NCBI GenBank assembly: GCA_943737045.1
Contig: CALSFV010000042.1
Location: forward strand, 750,001-814,000
Direction: 5' to 3'
DNA: 64,000 bases
DNA from: Parapristionchus giblindavisi
Lineage: Eukaryota > Nematoda > Chromadorea > Rhabditida > Diplogasteridae
The first letter of the stretch is position 1, and the number at the start of each line of letters is the position of its first letter. Shown one piece after another: positions 1 to 10,422 of the stretch. The notes below the pieces were generated by a model, which was not told the DNA's origin, searched no databases, and saw only the letters and a list, made by a program, of their open reading frames with translations. The position numbers and the translations under genes were made by a program.

Positions 1-117
1 CCATCACACATAATGAGAAAGGAAAAAGGGATAGATGGAGAGATGGGAGGGATGTTATCGGGAAACAAGGTGTAAATACTAGGAAAATTCAATACAATGT
101 GAGGTGATTTACATCTT

Positions 118-545
118 GCAAGGGAGCGTTCCCAACTTGTTTTGGTCATATGAGATGGCAATAGCATGAATAGAATTAGTTTTCGATGCTGATTACGAAT
201 CTTCTTTCAAACGTTGCCCAATCGAGCTGAGCTTCGAGAAAATCGATATTGAAATTCGACTAATTTATTCGAAAATTCACATCTTATCTACCTTATCTAC
301 TAAAACACAACAGCATTGTTTGGATAATTGATATATGAGTTTATGAACTCATTAGGATGGTTTGTGTAGAAATCCACACTAATATCCGAATCAACTAGAC
401 GAAATTCAATATCGATTTCCTCGAAGCTCAGCTGGATTGGACAACGTTTGAAAGCGGATTCGTAATCAGCATATAAAACTGATTCTATTTATGATATTGC
501 CATCTCATATGGCCAGCACAAGTTGGGAACGTTTCCTCGTTAAGA
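118..545. repeat. Foldback element, family F2, copy 1
   Basis: The left arm (about 118-275) and right arm (about 385-545) are reverse complements with roughly 10% divergence. Both contain the block TTTTCGATGCTGATTACGAA or its complement and a CATATGAGATGGCAAT block near the outer ends. No coding potential is seen. Related copies lie near 1000-1418 and 17463-17899, so this is a dispersed non-autonomous palindromic element. The flanking bases 1-117 and 546-1000 show nothing recognisable. Confidence 0.75.
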
Positions 546-999
546 AAGGGCACAAAAGGAAAACAGAAATATACAAAAGATAGATACAAAAGAAGGAATT
601 GAAGAATTGCCTAGAAAGAAACATCATCAATCATTCAATCATTCTGCTTTTGCTACAGTAATTACAATTGCAATTTAATGACCTTTATCAAGCACAGAAC
701 CAATTGGGAGGGAACGGTTGCCACAGTAATTATTTTTATAAAAATCTAGTAATCTAAAAGAGTAATTATTTTTATTAAATTGGCCAATATGTGCATTCTG
801 AAAGGCGAGCGCATTTAATCTTCCACATATGTTTTGAAGTGTGTTGCGTCCCAAGTGGAAAACCCTGAAGGTTAGGTTACTGCGAGAAGTTACCACATCC
901 AGCGATCAATTGTCGTTGCCTGCCGTTCCCTACAGTAATCTTTTATTGTGATTAAATAAGAGAGATGATTATGATTTGAACATCATATGAAGTTTTCCT

Positions 1000-1418
1000 G
1001 GCAATGAGCAAGAGTGCTAACGAGTGTTTTCGATGCTTATTACGAATCCGTTTTCAGAAAATGCCTAATATGTAGACCTCTGTTTCGAGAAAATCGGTAT
1101 TGAAATTTGGCTTTTTTAATTCGAAAAGTCGTGAAGTTTCCTTCACAAACTATCTGGATTGCATCGGAATTTCCCAGCGATGGAAGGTAGACTACTACGA
1201 GTGTTTATAGGTGAGTTCACCAGCCCACCCGGAAGGTTTGCGCAGGAAACCAGACGAATTTCCTATTCAAAATATCGATTTCCTCGAAACTCAGGTCGAT
1301 TAGGGACTTTCTGTAAACGGATTCGTAATCAGCATCGAAAACTGATTCTAGTCATTGCCATCTCATATGGCCAGGACAAGTTGGGAGCATCCTCTTGTTG
1401 GAGCGATTGGTAGGGAAA
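1000..1418. repeat. Foldback element, family F2, copy 2
   Basis: It shares the inner blocks GCTTATTACGAATCCGTTTT and GAGAAAATCGGTATTGAAAT with copy 1, and its right arm ends with the CATCTCATATGGCCAGGACA block. The arms are more diverged and the left end is poorly defined. The open frames across it are by-products of the palindrome. Confidence 0.6.
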
Positions 1419-1564
1419 GGGAGGGCGATTGCGAAAAACTATCTCGAATGTTCTCTTCACTCACATATACTTGAAAATAAAACGACAAAGCTGGTGTTTT
1501 TAAGTTGGATCAAGTCAGAAAGGCGAAAAATCGTTAATAAAATAAGGTTGTTGTTGAGAATTCA

Positions 1565-1636
1565 TATTACACATATTTTTTCTTGCACTCGAACACTTTG
1601 TACTTGTTGAAACACCCTAGCTGTGTACGATAAATA
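1565..1636 (+). repeat. Short 3' retrotransposon tail, copy 1
   Basis: The block TTGCACTCGAACACTTTGTA followed by TACTTGTTGAAACACCCT and GTGTACGATAAATAAA recurs at 12385-12456, where it ends in a longer TAAA-type tail. A shared 3' end with a simple tandem tail is typical of heavily 5'-truncated LINE or RTE insertions. No coding part is attached here. Bases 1419-1564 show nothing recognisable. Confidence 0.5.
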
Positions 1637-1639
1637 AAA

Positions 1640-2110
1640 AAATTCGAACCTCAACTTTACAATTTTTCAGGTAGGTCGAGTTACAGGGTCCAGGACGACA
1701 TACAGTATCACTATTGGGAGGATAGAGTTGGGTTAAAAGATATATCAGGATACTCCAATTTGAGGATTGGGAATCTGAAACTGCAATAAAACTCTTATCC
1801 TTTACAGAAATTTTTCGAGAAACATCGCATTTTGAATGCAAAAAAAAGTTTTCATTCAATAACACATGACGAACAACATTTCCGGCCGTATCCTCAGTTG
1901 TGTTATTTGAAGAAGTCATTAGCAACCGATTGAAAAAAAAATTTACACGGTTGCTCAAAAACGAAGCGAGTTACATTCATTTGTAGTTGACCGTAAAAAA
2001 TTGCATAAATGTGCAAATTTCGAAAATCAAAATTTGATAATGTTGTTTTCGCACTCAGTTAGGCTAGTCTAACAATTATCAATAATAACGAAGGAAAAAA
2101 ATTGGTTTCA
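1640..2110 (-). repeat. Dispersed repeat, family F3, copy 1
   Basis: In reverse orientation this matches 24870-25530 and 41330-41710. Shared blocks include GAATGTAACTCGCTT, AGATCGGTTGCTAATGAC and CAAATAACTCAATTGAGGAT. No protein is recognisable, and the open frame across 1617-1958 is not conserved in the other copies. The right end runs into an ATTGGTTTCATACA block that the other copies also carry. Confidence 0.65.
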
Positions 2111-2134
2111 TACAATTTTAAAGAGACTGAAACA

Positions 2135-2245
2135 TTTGTCAACGGCCTCTTCAACGGTCTACGCTCTCTCGTTGTTAGAAAACAGAGAGATGGTGTGCGC
2201 AATGAAGAGGCCATTGAGAGAGGTCACCATCCCTTTAAAGGAGAT
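2135..2245. mobile_element. MITE family C, copy 1
   Basis: A compact palindromic element with arms CTCTTCAACGGTCTACGCTC and AATGAAGAGGCCATTGAGAG around a loop containing GTTGTTAGAAAACAGAGA. It ends in the CCTTTAAAGG block common to several MITE families here. Other copies: 8915-9005, 14960-15070, 16255-16375 and 35955-36070. Confidence 0.75.
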
Positions 2246-2384
2246 CCGTGTTATTTCATGCCTGTGATGGTCGATGACGTGAGAAGACTGTAGACGAATG
2301 ATATTGCGCTACGACGTCATCGAGAGGAGTCTATTTATAGATACAACTGATGCATTGGTGCGGTCACTCATGTTATACACAGTA

Positions 2385-2645
2385 TTCTGGTTCAAGCCAT
2401 TTTGTTTCCATAGCGAGACAAGCGAAAGACGATTGCATTTGAGAGAGTTTCTATGGTGAGCGGTCGTTTTGGCTTTCACAGTCTATAGAACATTGTGGAT
2501 AGGACTGGAGGCGAGCTACGACGTCAACTAGTAGTTTACTTATCATTCCCAATAGCCGTAGACTTGCAAGTTTACTGCAAGTGGTGTATAGTACCGTAAT
2601 GCATTTGCTAGTCTGTAACGTAATGTAAGTAAACTACTACGTTGC
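2385..2645. mobile_element. Two adjacent MITE-like repeats (families G and D)
   Basis: The left part (about 2385-2525) matches 52800-52925, with the shared blocks ACAGTATTCTGGT and GAGCGGTCGTT. The right part (about 2526-2645) begins and ends with the inverted block ACTAGTAGTTTACTTA and carries GCAAGTGGTGTATAGTACCG. It is a copy of family D, also seen at 9415-9630 and 11165-11325 and partly at 47020-47100. Confidence 0.65.
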
Positions 2646-2886
2646 AACCAGAGAACCTTGTCGTGTGCCTTCTTTTCTATTCAGTTTGATTTTGTATTCT
2701 AGAATATTTCCAATGTTTACATCTGTTGATAAAGCTTGTTTTGTTAAAGAACCAAGTTACCGTTTCGCACTAATGGATTTAATTCCCCATATAGTGCAGT
2801 ACATTGATTCAGCAACTGATCACTGTGTGATATGAAGAGAAAGAGAAAAGGGAGGGTAGGGAATAGTAATAATAAAACTAACTTAC

Positions 2887-3064
2887 ACAACTGTATGGCG
2901 CCCGAAGACAGCATATTCAAGAGATAGATGCCGTTGAGAAGTTGTAGAGGCTGTGAAAGTGCGCACAGAGATCTTCTCGACTCCTTGTTGGGATTGACGA
3001 CGTTTTTGACATGCTGAGCGATATGGGAGGGGGCCGATACGAGCACTGGTCGTTGCAATCCCAT
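2887..3064 (-). CDS. Possible first coding exon of an unrecognised gene
   Basis: An ATG at 3064 opens a frame beginning MGLQRPVLVSAPSHIAQ that runs about 59 codons to a strong nematode donor GTAAGTTAG at 2886. A TTTATCAG acceptor-like site lies some 40 bases upstream of the ATG and could be a trans-splice or 5'UTR acceptor. The sequence is unique in the window and unusually GC-rich for the region. Just upstream (3130-3200) is a CpG-rich stretch that could be a promoter. A second frame is also open across the same bases, so the reading frame is not certain. No partner exon was found to the left, and the protein is not recognised. Confidence 0.3.
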
Positions 3065-3239
3065 CTTCCGTATCCAAAATGGATTGAGTTACTGATAAAC
3101 GCGTCAGAAAGAGAAAGAACAGTCAGTCAGGTCACGCGCTCGCAGTCGCGCACGCGTGTATTCCCCCCCCCCCGCTGTTCGAACATGTTTTCAGCTGCTC
3201 CGCGCTCTCAAAGATTCGGACGAATGTGACTGAGAATGC

Positions 3240-3700
3240 ACACGATTTCCCGTGCAGTTTTCGTGCAAATAGGTGTTTTCGCAAAAAAAATATTTATAAA
3301 TTGTTGAACACACTTTCATGGAGAGTTGAGTAACCACAATTTAACCATCACACTATAACTTTTGTAAATTAAACTTTCGTCGCAACTTTAAGTAAACGCC
3401 CGTTTACGTTTTCTGCACCTCTTCAAATTGCACGCTATTTCTCCATTTCTCTAACGATTCTTTACGTGGCAGTTGTTAACGCAAACGCACATGCATCAGC
3501 CACCATCCGTCCTATGAATCAACTTGACTTGACGGTCGACTGAATGTGAGAGTTGAAAAAATATAAATAAAATAATTATTCCATTTTTTTTTAATGTAGA
3601 CTGAGTCTATTTGTATATTTTTCATGTGTACGCGCATCACTACGGGTAAAATGACATAATAAAGCTACCTCTTACTCTTGCGAATTTCAAGAAATTTAAT
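3240..3700. other. AT-rich stretch with no recognised feature
   Basis: No exon-like frame flanked by splice signals and no repeat shared with the rest of the window is visible. It may be the upstream region of the possible exon at 2887-3064. Confidence 0.4.
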
Positions 3701-3708
3701 TTTCGATT

Positions 3709-4110
3709 TTTCCAATTTACACATATCTCACATTCTTTTGAGATATGTGTAAATTGGCTGGCCAAGGGAATGTGACCACCATGTACATAATCGTCAGGGC
3801 TACAATATGCACTATGGCATTTCTTGCAGTATCTCTTCAATGAGGATAGAAGAAGAAAAAATCTGAAAATCAGACACTGCACTGACGGCAAACTCTCTCA
3901 TATTTGAGACATAGGTTATCTAAGATGCGACAATTAGAGAAAGGTTCTCTCATATATGAGATAACTTAGTTAGCTTACTCCAGTCCCCGTTACAATCTCG
4001 AGCGAGAGAGTATTTTCCAACGTGTATTTTTGAGAGAGTTTGGAGTAAGCTAACCTTTCTCTAGGGCAGCCCAGTTAGACAACCTATCTCTGAGAGAATT
4101 TGCCGTGAGT
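3709..4110. repeat. Hairpin and palindromic MITE
   Basis: The segment 3709-3757 is a perfect hairpin with arms CCAATTTACACATATCTCA and a loop of about 7 bases. The segment 3876-4110 has inverted ends (CGGCAAACTCTCTCATATTT pairing with a GAGAGAATTTGCCG block) and an inner inverted pair around TTAGCTTACTCC. It is non-coding. Confidence 0.6.
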
Positions 4111-4589
4111 GTGAAAGACATATTCAGAACGATATTATATTACTGCTGAGCTATGTTTAAATGGGTGCATGACATGTTATTCACCAATAAAAAGAAATAA
4201 ACGTCCTAGCTATCACGATTGAAAAGTTATGAATCTTTCAATTTTTTTTATTTAATGCAACATATGTGAGCCGGGGTTGAGACGCAGTTCACTATTACTT
4301 TCGTCGGTCCGCCCCCGGTATGTGTCTATGATGAAAGTATTGAGGATCAGATCGAAAGTCTTGGAGAATGTCCGGCAAGGGGGGGGGTCATAATGCTCGA
4401 GTCTTACCGAGCCGGTCTCTTAAGCCAATTCAGATAAACATCTTTACTTATCTTCGATAAAATTATTCTCTTGTTTGCAGTTGCTAGGCATACACCAACT
4501 AAACTTGTTATATTCTCGATATCCGCATGCTTATCATTCTTCAGCTGGGCATTGTGCGCCGAAGAGTCGTATGCGTCGTTACATTTTTT
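4111..4589. other. Unassigned unique sequence
   Basis: The stretch holds a run of G (4378-4387) and short open frames without splice signals or similarity to any family I recognise. Confidence 0.35.
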
Positions 4590-4887
4590 TCTTAAAGAAG
4601 GAGGCCCTTGAGTTGGCATGACTGACTCCCGCCACGATAAGCATGGCGAATATTGTTTACATTATATGGTCATTTGCGTAAGGGACAATGAAAATGAGAG
4701 AGCCAAGTATGCAAATCGGATGGGCACTCTCTACATGCCTTGAAAGTTGTACTTTCAATGCGCCTAGTGAGCTCTAAACATATCGGGTATCAAAACCTGA
4801 TATGTCTTTCGATTCGTGCGATGAATCTCTATCATTCTATCCGAACAGTCTAATTACGAAAAAAATTCGAGGGTCTCCGTCTTTAAA
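4590..4887 (+). mobile_element. MITE family A, copy 1 (full length)
   Basis: This is the most complete copy of a roughly 290-bp element. It begins CTTAAAGAAGGAGGCCCTTG and ends GGGTCTCCGTCTTTAAAG, which gives short inverted ends, and carries an inner inverted pair around TTGAAAGTTGTACTTTCAA. Other copies lie at 9135-9400, 15064-15582 (split), 21945-23945 (split), 26216-27364 (split) and 49131-49422. It has no coding capacity. Confidence 0.8.
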
Positions 4888-4904
4888 GGCATAGCCAAAC
4901 ATTA

Positions 4905-5464
4905 TTATCGATTTTTTTTCAGAAAAAAAAGTTTCAGAAATTTTCAAAATTGGAAGTTCTCTCAAAGTCAAGTGTTTTTTGCGAGATACATAGACCGGAC
5001 CGGAATGGTTAAATGTTTCCATAGAAAAAATTTCAGCCAATTTGACTATCTTATTTTCGAGAATTTATATCAACTTTAATGCAGTCATTTTGCCGTTGGT
5101 GTGGAGGCAACGGGCGAGGTAGTGTGGTGATACGAAAGAGCATAGAGGCAGGTGAGGCGACCAACATGGGAAGGGGTCGATAATCTCTCTGCTCTCTTGC
5201 ACCACAACGCTCTCTCGCCTCTTGAACCCACTTTAACGGCTGGGAGTGGGGGGGGGGTGTAATCAACTAATTTTAGCACGGTCGGGTGACGTGAAAATTC
5301 TAAAATTGCGATTTCAACGCGACATCGTCTGCCCTCAACTGTGGCACTATGTGCAAAATAAAGATGACTATCATCAACAGCACCCTTGCGAACCCCGATC
5401 CCCAAATTTTGTTTTTTCACTGTGCCGGCACTTAGTTGAGTCTTACGCAAACGCCCTCATGTGT
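4905..5464. repeat. Foldback element, family F1, truncated copy
   Basis: It matches the complete family F1 foldbacks at 22398-23431 and 27558-28523. Shared features are the GAAAAAAAAGTTTCAGAAATT block, a centre rich in CTCTCTCGCCTCTTG, and the outer end CTTACGCAAACGCCCTCATG at 5443-5462. The left arm is cut short, so the palindrome is incomplete. Frames of 120 codons across it come from the repeat. Confidence 0.65.
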
Positions 5465-5990
5465 CTTCTGTGAGTCAAATATAACGAAGTATTAGCACCC
5501 AGAGACCGATTCCCCGCCCCTTTGATCTCTTAGCTATAAGGGGGAAAATAAAGCATAACTGGAAGCCACGCCCATTTTACTTCCGCTGTTGAGACAGAGC
5601 CTATATATGTCAGTTCAATGATGTCTTAGCAAGCCTATCAACAATTCTATTATTACAGATTCAATTTACTCTAATATGAATGTATATATATATGAATAGT
5701 ATAATAACATCGTGAATGCTCCTATTTACCGTATTTTAAGTATTTCCTTTTTTTGCTAGTATTTACCTTCCCTATGCCTATTTTCGTCTTCTTATAATTA
5801 GTTCTATTTGTTCTTTCATAAATACCGTTATACACATTATGTGTTTTCGTGTAGGCTTTCAAGCACATCCACTTCTTTTCCTCATCTGTAACCTCAAGCT
5901 ATGTATCTTTGCATTCGATGCACCCTCATAGCCAGATATCGTGAACGTTCAATTAATCAATGAATATTTTACGGTTTGATATAACATTAT
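5465..5990. other. No recognised feature
   Basis: AT-rich sequence without open frames of note, splice-flanked exons or repeats found elsewhere in the window. Confidence 0.35.
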
Positions 5991-5996
5991 GATATT

Positions 5997-6069
5997 ATAC
6001 ACTCACAAAAACTTCCCTAGCTCAGGACCCCATGGGAACGATTCCCTTACATATCATAATAATAACAAC

Positions 6070-6127
<58 letters not shown>

Positions 6128-6130
6128 TAA

Positions 6131-6203
<73 letters not shown>

Positions 6204-6345
6204 GATGTTATAAGGGGAATACATCCCTTATATGTAAGGGAATCGTTGTCAGGGGAAGAACCCTGATATATAGGGGAATTATTCCCTTATATTCAAGGCA
6301 ATGATTCCCATGGGGTCCTTATTATAAGCTATGGAATTTTCTGTG
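5997..6345. mobile_element. AGGGAA-type MITE with AAT/ATT core
   Basis: The ends carry inverted CCCCATGGGAA-type blocks, and repeated TAAGGGAATCATTCCC-like motifs lie inside. The middle is an (AAT)n tract that flips to (ATT)n at about 6125-6132, which is itself a perfect hairpin of about 65 bases per arm. The same AGGGAATTATTCCCT motifs build the element at 10446-10614. The 74-codon frame is only poly-Asn/poly-Leu from the microsatellite. Confidence 0.65.
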
Positions 6346-6502
6346 ATTGTATGACATTTCAGGGTTAGCAATACGAATGATGTCTCTGTCATCCGTGGTC
6401 ACATTTATCCTAGTATCGATTGTAGCACTCCTATCACAGAATGTACATGGACGTTTCATTGATCCAGAAATAGCCACAATGCAAAGGTCCGCTTAATAAA
6501 TA

Positions 6503-6708
<206 letters not shown>

Positions 6709-6759
6709 CCGTGATGTTGATTCTAATGGAACAAACAAGTGGTAGGGTGGAACGATACT

Positions 6760-7405
6760 TATGTATTACTTCTTCATTTGAAAGACGCGGACATTCTCAT
6801 AGACTTTCAACGATATGAGGCCTTTGCGTAAGAGTCCCGGCAAATCTGTATGAGGGTTGGCACAGGTCAAAAATTTCGATTCCTTCAAAACGTGTGTATA
6901 GGGGACATCGACCCCGCTGATAAAGATGGGCATAGTCATTTGGCTCCAGTGGTCCCGCAACCCCTGGGCCGGATTGTGGTAAAAACACGTTTTCGATCCG
7001 TTTTCCGTCCATGGTGGTAGTCGGCGCTTGTAACCGTGCCACGCGGGTTCGGTTCTCTTTTGCGGTTTATGCTTCAATTTTAAAAACTCGATCCTTTCCA
7101 TGGGGAGTCAATGAACTTTAAGCTTGGATTAGGTATTCTGGGGCATCTAAATTTTTTAGAGAACCTTGATTTCGTATTCAGGGAGATGTGATCTATTGTT
7201 CTACCTGGCCAGTTTAGCCACGAAAAAACTAGAGGATCCCCTTCTTTTACGACGGTTGATCCATTGATGTTTAAAGGAAGAGTAACCCCATTGAAAAAAA
7301 ACAAAATCCGGAAAATCAGTTTTGAATTCCCGCAAATCTAAATTCGACTCCCAAAAGATAACTCTACCACAACATGCGATGTGTTGCCTGAAATCTATTG
7401 AAAAG
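6760..7405. repeat. Arm of a family F1-like foldback and unassigned sequence
   Basis: The block CGATATGAGGCCTTTGCGTA at 6810-6829 matches the outer end of family F1, but the opposite arm is missing. A remnant of SINE alpha tail (AACTCTACCACAACATG) follows at 7360-7376. The open frames of 111 and 81 codons on the minus strand lie in this arm and resemble no protein I recognise. Confidence 0.4.
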
Positions 7406-7409
7406 TATA

Positions 7410-7940
7410 CTAGTTTTGCATGCTAGTTTTGCATGTCATACGAATAATTTAGCCTGCTATATCGTACATGTAAAAATAGTTGTATCATGAACGGTGTGAA
7501 TGGATCTGAACGGATCAGGCCGATCAAACGGGATTGTGAGCGAGCCGGCCATTTTCGTTATTTTTCTTTCTTTTCATTGTTTTTCTTTTCATCGAATTTA
7601 CTATATTGAAATACATTAGGCCAAAATATTTCCATTTAACAAAAATCGTCATTTTCGCGAGGAATAAATTGCTCCAACGAACCAAAATTGACCCATTTAT
7701 TCAGCGCATAATCGGAACAATTTATTCATTTGTAAAGCAATGATTTTTGCTAAATGGCAATATTTCGGCGTGATTTCTTTCAATGCAGTAGATTCGAAGG
7801 AAAGAAAAACAATGAAAAGAAAGAAAAATAACGAAAATGGCCTTCTCGCTCACAATCCCGTTTGATCGGCCTGATCCGTTCAGATCCATTCACACCGTTC
7901 GTGATACAACTATTTTTACATGTACGATATGCAAATCGAA
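7410..7940. repeat. Foldback element of about 0.53 kb
   Basis: The arms 7430-7600 and 7780-7935 are reverse complements, with shared blocks TAAAAATAGTTGTATCA, GATCTGAACGGATCAGGCCG and CGATCAAACGGGATTGTGAG. The centre is near 7680 in ATTCGTTGGAGCA-like sequence. It is non-coding and unlike the other foldbacks. Confidence 0.75.
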
Positions 7941-7994
7941 AAAAACAGCTCCCATCAAGCCTTATCTCACGTCTTATACAAACAACTTCAACTA

Positions 7995-8062
7995 ACACCC
8001 ATAGTCTAATGGTAAGTGTCGTGCTGAAGTAATGATCGACCTTCTTCACGGCGGTTCAAGGA
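7995..8062 (+). repeat. tRNA-like promoter block (SINE head)
   Basis: An A-box-like TAGTCTAATGGTAAG at 8002 and a B-box-like GGTTCAAGG at 8053 are spaced as in a tRNA gene, but no matching acceptor stem is formed. The same ACACCCATAGTCTAATGGTA block heads the minus-strand SINE at 23938-24106. It is therefore read as a SINE head rather than a functional tRNA. Confidence 0.5.
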
Positions 8063-8255
8063 CAGTAGTTAAGAGCGACTCGCAGTTTTTAAAAATCAGG
8101 ATAAATTGTTCAACAAATGTCTTACCACGAAAGTTCATTATTATATACGGTAATAGTTAGCGTAGGGGGAGGGAGCGACGCGACGCGCTCAACGACGCGC
8201 TGCGGTCCCTCCCCCCAAATGCGTTCATCATCGAGTTCTACGAGTTATGTAGCAT

Positions 8256-8551
8256 GCCGAGATGGCTTAGTGGTTAGAACTTTTGTCTGGCGATCCGAAC
8301 CTCGTGGGTTCGAATCCCACCCGGTGCAAAACAACTTTGCCGATTTTTCGTAGTGCGGGAGGCTTCAAGCCAAAGTTAAATGTCGGGATTTCCCTCCAAT
8401 GAACCGCCGTGTTCTTCGAGTTTTTTTTCTTTCCTGACCCCTGGTAATGATTTTTGCCATTATTTCCTATATCTGTGGTAGAGTTATCACGTTGGAGAAC
8501 AATTGCGAGCATTCAAACACCGAAAATTAGAGGGGTAACTCTCCCTTTAAT
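8256..8551 (+). mobile_element. tRNA-derived SINE, family alpha, copy 1
   Basis: The first 73 bases look like a tRNA: A-box TGGCTTAGTGGTTAGA, B-box GGGTTCGAATCCC and a good T-arm. Only about three of seven acceptor-stem positions pair, so it is not a working tRNA. The body continues to a tail with CCATTATTTCCTATATCTGT, GGTAGAGTTATCACGTTGG and ATTAGAGGGGTAACTCTCCC, ending in CTTTAA. The same tail follows a different tRNA-like head at 23938-24106 on the minus strand. Confidence 0.65.
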
Positions 8552-8914
8552 AATTTCTCCCGATAAAATGTGATTGGACTGGAATAGGTATACGTGAGCA
8601 TGCATATTTTTTTTGTGAAAAGTTTTCCATTGCTTTTTTTGTTTCCCAGTTTTGCATAATTCTCCATTGCAGTGTTCAACGAAGATCATCGGAACGATTA
8701 GTATCCATTTACGATAGAAATTGTTTCTTTTCTCCGATGAGCTGTCATCTAACATCCGGACGTAGAGTAATAATAATAATAATATTGAATAAACATGAAT
8801 AAACAATGAAACGTGATGAAAGAAGAAGAAACGCAATTAATCGATAATGAAGATGATAATGCTAACAATAATGAATTGCTCACGGTTTAAAGAATAGAAT
8901 AGAATAGAGTAAGG
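8552..8914. other. No recognised feature
   Basis: AT-rich sequence with a short AAT run at 8770. The 107-codon minus frame has no splice context and looks like chance. Confidence 0.3.
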
Positions 8915-9005
8915 GCTTCTTTAAAGGAAGCGTTACTTCTCTCAATGGTCTCTATTGCACTCTCAGAGCATTGAAGAGACCAGGTTACGCTCCCTTTAAT
9001 GGATT
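8915..9005. mobile_element. MITE family C, copy 2
   Basis: Inverted arms (AAGGAAGCGTTACTTCTCTC and ACCAGGTTACGCTCCCTTTA) enclose a shortened loop with TCTCAGAGCATTGAAGAG. Confidence 0.65.
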
Positions 9006-9134
9006 AACCCAACCCGCATCACCATTTGCATATGAGAGTGAATTGATGTTTCAAATTACACCTTTAAGAATAACACCATATTTCTAAGAAAAATTTGCGA
9101 AGCTCAATATTCTGAATGAAATATAACACATTTG

Positions 9135-9400
9135 TTCTTAAAGAAGGAGACCCTTGAGTTGGCACGACTGACTCCCGCCACGATAAGCATGTTGGCTATT
9201 TTTTATATTATATGGTAATTGGCGCAAGGGATACTGAGAAAATGAGAGAGCCAAGTATGCAAATCGGAAGGGCACTCTCTACATGCCTTGAAAGTTGTAC
9301 TTTCTATGCGCATAGTGCGCTTTAAACATATCGGGAATCAACACCAGATATGTCTTTCGATTCGTGCGATGAATCTCTCTATCATTCCATCCGAACAGTC
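9135..9400 (+). mobile_element. MITE family A, copy 2, lacking the right end
   Basis: It matches copy 1 from CTTAAAGAAGGAGACCCTTG to TCCATCCGAACAGTC. The terminal ACGAAAAAACTCG block is missing and a family D element starts about 15 bases later. Confidence 0.75.
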
Positions 9401-9414
9401 GTTAGATGTGCACA

Positions 9415-9630
9415 CTACTCTGGTATTTTCAAACTAGTAGTTTACTTATATTTCCCACTAGCCGTAGACTTGCAAGTCTACGGCTAGTTAAACGTAAGTT
9501 TACTAGAAGTGGTGTATAATACGGTAATGCATTTCGTCTAATGTTCTTTCACTTGTAGTAAACTAGCAGTAAACTACTAGTCTGTGACGTCACGTAAGTA
9601 AACTACTAGTTTGGAAATACCAGAGTAATT
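9415..9630. mobile_element. MITE family D, copy 2 (full length)
   Basis: It is flanked by ACTCTGGTATTTCCAAACTAG-type inverted ends (CTCTGGTATTTTCAAACTAG left, TTTGGAAATACCAGAG right) and contains repeated TAGTAGTTTACTTA motifs in both orientations. This gives the family's size as about 215 bp. Confidence 0.75.
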
Positions 9631-9654
9631 GTTCTTTGTATCATGCCGACCTCT

Positions 9655-9936
9655 GACAATGGGATCATCAGCATTAGAGTTGGCTATCCGGGAGCGATTG
9701 CGGGCCCGCAATGGCATTACAATGGCATGACATCGCAACGACTACTTTATTCCTACCCTTCTCATTTTTGTGATCGGTCGTTATTCTCTATTCTCTTCAC
9801 TTTCCTTCATTCTCTCGTTTGCTTCCCCAAGTTAAGAGAACAGAAAAAAACGACCGATCACAAAATAGGTCTGGTAGGAATAAAGAAATCGTTGCGGGCC
9901 CGCAATCGCTCCCGAATAGCCAACCCTAATCAGCAT
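9655..9936. repeat. Small foldback element
   Basis: The arms share AGAGTTGGCTATCCGGGAGC, GCGATTGCGGGCCCGCAA and TGATCGGTCGTT in opposite orientation, around a pyrimidine-rich loop. The 104-codon frame across it is a palindrome artefact. Confidence 0.7.
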
Positions 9937-10196
9937 GATCTATTTTTGGCGAGATAGAGGAAGCATAAAACATGAAAGCAAGAAAGTGGCTTTTTGTCTG
10001 ATCAAATGATAAGTAATGAACGACTATTATCGCTGTACGAAAGACACTATTCCAGGGCGCATCGTTTATCCCTCCCAGAGAGAATGGCAGATTGCGTCGC
10101 GGTCATGCCGATGAAACCTCATTGAATCTCGACGACGCAAGGCGGACTGTATCACGGATTCGGGCGTGATATTGTTCGGGCAATGACCGTTTAATT

Positions 10197-10300
10197 CACA
10201 CCCCAAGCTAATTTTTCTCCCCGCATCGACAATACTCTCTCGTAGACAAAAAAGCGAGAGAGTGTGGCGAGAGCGGAGAGTTTCAAATTAACTTGGGTTG
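10197..10300. mobile_element. MITE family B, copy 1
   Basis: A palindrome of about 110 bp whose outer ends read CACCCCAAGCTAATTT and AAATTAACTTGGGTTGT, with inner arms built on CTCTCTCGTAGACAAA. This is the commonest element in the window. Full copies also occur at 12744-12855, 14705-14820, 15582-15688, 35482-35595, 42660-42770, 44110-44227 and 44828-44945. Confidence 0.8.
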
Positions 10301-10422
10301 TCATTAGCATATCACTCGTGTATCTAATTTATGTCTTCGATAAACGCTGTTTGTGTTTTCACACCGTCGATATTTTATACGCAAGATCATCATTGACGGA
10401 CAACTTTAGCAACTATTAGTAC

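Noticed and set aside
8256..8328. Functional tRNA gene
   Set aside because: A- and B-boxes and the T-arm are good, but the acceptor stem pairs at only about three of seven positions and the sequence continues into a shared SINE body.
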